Positions 60,426 to 64,000 of a DNA stretch of 64,000 bases are shown in pieces. This DNA is from Polytrichum commune (lineage: Eukaryota > Streptophyta > Polytrichopsida > Polytrichales > Polytrichaceae). Below the pieces are notes generated by a model that saw only the letters and a list, made by a program, of their open reading frames with translations, did no database searches and was not told the origin of the DNA. The stretch spans positions 19,331,501-19,395,500 of the forward strand of contig OX485805.1 of assembly GCA_950295325.1 (NCBI GenBank), given 5' to 3'. Both the position numbers and the translations under genes were made by a program. How positions within the stretch are numbered: position 1 is the first letter of the stretch; every line of letters begins with the position of its first letter.

Positions 60426-61498
60426 TCTCTGTGTTCGGTCATATGCTCTATAGCTCCTGAATCAGCAAACCAGGCCGTCTTGTCTAAATTAACACTTAAT
60501 GCCTGTGAATGACGACTTACTGTCATGAATGCACAAGACTCGGTATCTGATTCTGAAGGATGAGGACTACAGTCAGAAGTAGTTTGCTCGGTTGCTACAC
60601 ACACTTCACTTCGTTTGTTGTTGCTATCTCTGTGTGATCGTTTCTGATGATTCGAATGCTTGACCCGGTTTTGTCGTGGTCGAGGACACTCGGCAGTCCA
60701 GTGATATGGTCCTCCACAGTTGAAACATCGTGTACGACTCTTCAGATCTCAGATGCAATCTGTGTTGTGTTCGTGTTGTGGTTTCTTGCCTTTCGTGGTC
60801 GATCTGTTGGACTGGTCATTGTACCGGTCATTGGAGCGGTCATGAGATCGATTATTGCTGAAGCGGCCATTGCTGGAGCGAGTGAAGAATGCCGCATCGC
60901 CATTGTTTTCAGCACTCTGTAGTGCTAGGACACTTTCCAACTGAAGCAGCCTAACCTTGAGTTTAGCGACAGTTTGGTCCTGAACGTCAAGATTTGCCCA
61001 TGATGTTATGATGTTGTTGTAGCTGGCTGGAAGACTACAAATAATTTTGGTGATCAACATTTTCTCAATAAATAGTTCTCCCATTTCTTTGAGTAAGTTC
61101 CCCATACTCATTATCTTGTTTACATGTGTATTGATGGAATCGCCTGCATGCATCTTGTAATTGAAGAAAGTACTCTGAAGTAGGTAAATATTCTCGCTAG
61201 ACTTCTGTTGGTAGAACGAACAAAGTGTTGCCCACATGCAGGCAGCAGTAGTACAATTGACTAAGTTTTCAAGAACTGGAAGAGATACTAAAGAACTTAT
61301 CATCCTTTTTGCTCGTGAGTCTGTTTTTTCCCAGGCGAGTTGCTCTTCTTCGGTAGCGGTCTCTGGTGGCTTTGGAAGGGTGTTGTTGACAACCGGCATA
61401 GTACCTGTGTCTCCGAAGCAGATTTCCATTTGAAATCGCCAGACGGGAAACTTTTCTCCATCAAAAACCTTGCGGGGCTTGAAATCTCGCTTATCCAT
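60426..61498 (-). pseudogene. Copia gag, zinc knuckle and protease start
   Basis: The frame from 61498 (MDKRDFKPRKVFDGEKF) is a UBN2-type copia gag, with KIICSLPASYNNIITSWANL typical of the family. It is interrupted by TGA at 60749-60751. The same frame then continues through a CCHC knuckle (CFNCGGPYHWTAEC) and the protease box WFADSGAIEHMT. The continuation into pol needs a one-base shift between 60260 and 60425. Confidence 0.88.
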
Positions 61499-61561
61499 TG
61501 GAGCGAATCAGATTGAAGCATAGAATTGCATAATTAATCTAGTGGTAGTGGGCCCATAACC

Positions 61562-61913
61562 TAATGCAAGTAGAATGTTATTCACAAGTATCTGTGAGAT
61601 TAACTCTGCACTGTAATGAGAAATTTTATTATCCTCAATTCAAACACCTTACAGAACTTCTACCTCTAGATGTTCCTACGCCTGGTGGATCTTATACATA
61701 GCCATATCTAGACTTAGCCTATCTGATACATTGTGCACACAAAAGATAAACTATTGTATTCCTATTTCTGTATATAAAGAATTGCTTCTATCAATCTGTC
61801 TAGATGCTTCGGCACTAGAATGTTCTACATGAATTCTACCTTGCTGGAATACTACGTTTCTAGAATGTTCATTAGTAGGATGAATGTAACTGGATGAACG
61901 TATACATCCAATA
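61562..61913 (-). repeat. Copia upstream LTR
   Basis: 352 bp; the partner of 55916-56266. On the minus strand it precedes gag. Confidence 0.92.
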
Positions 61914-62400
61914 TTTTGTCCTTCCAAATGCGAAAACCTTTGGAATTTCTTCCAATTCCCAGGGTTTTTTTCACTATTATTATCTCTACAAGAGACAACA
62001 AAAGAAGATTTCTTCTTTTTTGGCTAACTCAACATTTTTAGCCTCAAATGTTAAGGCCATGTTATAGGCCTTTCCGAGCATATATTAAGGCTTCAAAGCC
62101 TTGACATCATATTTGATAGAACTATGAAGACCCTTAACAAAGAAGATAAAGTTGTCTTTGTCATATAAATTTGGGAAATATTCAACCAATTTGTGGAACC
62201 TATCTTTGTACACTTGAATTGTCAACGCACCTTGTCTAAGGTCTTTCAAGCATTCTTTCATATTTTGAATATGATCATGTGATAAAGAATGTTCTAAAAA
62301 AAACTTCATAAATTTGACCATATTTCCATTGGACCTTTGATGGTATCCTCTTTGTCAGGTTTAACACAAGTTCATCAGAGATGGGCTCGTTCTCTCTATT
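61914..62400 (-). pseudogene. Gypsy gag, 5' part
   Basis: The minus frame 62321-62085 reads MVKFMKFFLEHSLSHDHIQNMKECLKDLRQGALTIQVYKDRFHKLVEYFP, matching the Retrotrans_gag domain of plant gypsy elements (Q-G..V..Y..RF..L..Y). Gag continues to the copia border at 61914 and resumes at 55915. Upstream it is cut by AT-rich DNA (62400-62760). Confidence 0.75.
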
Positions 62401-63116
62401 AAATTTTTTTAATTAAAAAAATAGTATATCACTATATTGATAAATTAAAAAAACTAATAAACAAACCGCCCCAAAAAAAACAAAAAAAAAACAAAGAAAG
62501 AAAGAAATGCCATTTTAAATATTTTTAATCATATTTTTAATCATTTGATTTGGTAAGCATACTTTCTAATTTATTTGGGATTAATTAGGAAAAATAAAGA
62601 TTAATTAGACTTAATTACATTCAATCACACTTAATTAGTTTGAATGCGTATGAATACATGGGAAAGTACACAACATTTCCTAAAATATTATAAAATATAC
62701 ATACTAAATCAACACACTAATTTAAGTATCAATTTAGAATGACAAAGACAATTTCAAATTGTAAGTCACAAAAATTATAACCTCAATGCTAGTGAGGGTT
62801 TTGTAATATTTTTGACTTCCAAGTCAATTACATGCTTTATTGACAATTTCACTTTGATAATGAATTCCCAGTCAATTGCTTATTTACTCGATGGAAGTGA
62901 ACATATATATTGGATTTTGGACCTTGAAGGTGAAGTGCACTCAACATGGGATTTGTAGTCAAGTGGTCTTCAAAAATGCAAGGGCAAAGTTTTTTTCGAA
63001 GTTGGGCGGGGCGTGCAGCAGTTTTCGGTCGGGTTCGAAAATTTCCCAGGAGGGTTGCCCCCGCCAGGATCTGACACCCCCAGAAGTTTGTACAGGGGTG
63101 TTCAATGTCTGCCATC
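62400..63116. other. AT-rich filler and repeat R2 copy 2 between gypsy LTR and gag
   Basis: 62400-62760 is A/T-rich with A-runs and no gene. 62760-63010 is the second copy of repeat R2 (see 23222-23510). 63010-63116 is short GC-richer sequence of unknown origin. This interval separates the LTR from gag and is probably another insertion. Confidence 0.55.
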
Positions 63117-63350
63117 CATAGTATCTAAGAGATACTTTTAGAAGTTTGCAATCTTACTAAATATAAACTACACCTTCTTAATCTATATACATAGATCATT
63201 TCAATTTGTGATTCTCTCTCTTCTATATGGATAATACTTAACTAACTTCTCATCCATCACCTTGTTTTCATCCACACTCCTTAGCCTTGGACATCCAATC
63301 TTGCAATTTTCATCATCCTCAATATTCCATTTCCCAATTTGTCCATTACA
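63117..63350 (-). repeat. Upstream LTR of the gypsy element (partial)
   Basis: Homologous to 39413-39648. Minus strand begins TGTAATGGACAAATTGGG at 63350. Clearly diverged from its partner, with many substitutions and indels, in contrast to the copia LTR pair. Confidence 0.75.
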
Positions 63351-64000
63351 ATTGTGTTTAAAGAGATTGGACTAAGTGCACAAAAATTGTTGACTATCTA
63401 GAATCAATAGTAACATAATTGGGGGAACAACATGGCCTTCTTGGGATGCACAAGATGGATCCACCAGTCATACCGTGCAGGTGGGTTATTCTTCCATCAA
63501 CATCCTGAGTTTCACTTAGATTTCATGGCTATCGGAAGTCATGTCACTGATCCTAAAACTAGTGCCACCCAAACCTATTACAATCTGTCTATTTTTCTGA
63601 ATTAAAGCTTAATTCTCTGCTTGTTTTAGTAGTAAATGACGAATTATTGAGAAATTCAAACTCACCCTGATGTAGCAAGAGTAGACCAAAAAATGGTTAT
63701 TTGACAATGCTCATGATGAACTGTACAGTAACCTACACTATGATACTTTTGTCAATGACGAAGCCATACTGGTGATAACACAAGGCCAGAAAATAATTAC
63801 AAATATATGGGAAGTCCTGAAGCCCCCTTTGTACAATTAAGGCGTAAACTGATCTCAGCCTCCACACCCGCTTGTCACCGGAATCGGTACATTCTTGGTG
63901 AAGCAAGTTGCCTGACAGCTATACCAAACTTAGCAGAAAGCGCAGAAATGGACATCCAATTATCTGCTCATGTAACCTATATTACATGATACAACATTCT
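63351..64000. other. Sequence right of the transposon stack
   Basis: A MITE A-like fragment lies near 63360-63390 (GAGATTGGACTAAGTGCACA). No gene recognised up to the window end. Confidence 0.45.

Larger units (their letters stand above)
55916..61913 (-). mobile_element. Ty1/copia LTR retrotransposon, nearly complete
   Basis: 5,998 bp, flanked by TTTTG on both sides (55911-55915 and 61914-61918) inside gypsy gag. Two LTRs (55916-56266 and 61562-61913) enclose gag and pol in copia order: protease, integrase, reverse transcriptase, RNase H. LTR ends are TA..TA rather than TG..CA if the TTTTG repeat sets the border. A purine-rich tract (GAGTGGGAG) precedes the downstream LTR on the minus strand. 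No initiator-Met type primer site was seen. Confidence 0.92.
39413..63350 (-). mobile_element. Ty3/gypsy chromovirus, split by three later insertions
   Basis: Read on the minus strand the parts occur in canonical order: LTR (63350-63117), gag (62400-61914 and 55915 downward), protease (55680-55400), spacer (55364-55126), reverse transcriptase (43997-43400), RNase H (43450-43036 and 41476-41059), integrase (41050-40060), chromodomain (39850-39679), polypurine tract and LTR (39648-39413). After subtracting the LINE, the 11.1-kb insertion and the copia element, about 5.2 kb remains, a normal gypsy length. The reading on the two sides of the 11-kb insertion (ELPGMPHER, then GVDQAIKL) is continuous, which supports a single split element. 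Coding parts have many stops and frameshifts. Confidence 0.75.

Overview
The window is nuclear DNA of a land plant, most likely a non-seed plant, though the species cannot be fixed from sequence alone. The evidence is spliceosomal introns with GT..AG borders, a plastid thioredoxin of the TRX z class, a plant-type DExH RNA helicase, chromodomain Ty3 and Ty1/copia retrotransposons, a SWIM-type MULE, and very dense MITEs.

Positions 1-39,300 are gene-bearing. In order they hold: the 3' part of an LMBR1-domain membrane protein gene (+, 1-2,136); a 15-exon gene for a two-lobed retropepsin-like aspartic protease (-, 3,934-11,321); a four-exon TRX z-like thioredoxin (+, 13,393-15,319); an unrecognised exon (-, 18,841-19,443); a LINE-rich block (21.3-25.1 kb) with a pogo-like element and a foldback; and an 11-exon DExH helicase gene (+, 27,285-36,690) of 1,573 codons. 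That last gene joins a C2H2 finger, a dsRNA-binding domain, UBA and RWD modules and a DEVH helicase core. A MITE family of about 400 bp has repeatedly entered introns here.

Positions 39,400-63,350 are one nested transposon stack. The host is a Ty3/gypsy chromovirus on the - strand, from its upstream LTR near 63,350 to its downstream LTR near 39,413. A 5'-truncated LINE broke its RNase H domain (41,477-43,035, flanked by a 103-bp target duplication). A large insertion (43,998-55,121, CTCT repeat) entered between protease and reverse transcriptase. A copia element entered gag (55,916-61,913, TTTTG target repeat). A 7.5-kb MULE (47,548-55,065, 9-bp target repeat AGTTTAGTT) sits inside the large insertion.

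The MULE is the most unusual object. Besides a decayed SWIM transposase on the - strand it carries a divergent, multi-exon + strand gene whose C-terminal part resembles a beta-class DNA amino-methyltransferase. Upstream of that gene lie seven evenly spaced 22-bp palindromes centred on GTTAAC, and one MULE end carries eight TGAGC subterminal repeats.

Exon borders were read by eye from splice sites and phase. All family calls come from motifs and still need homology searches.
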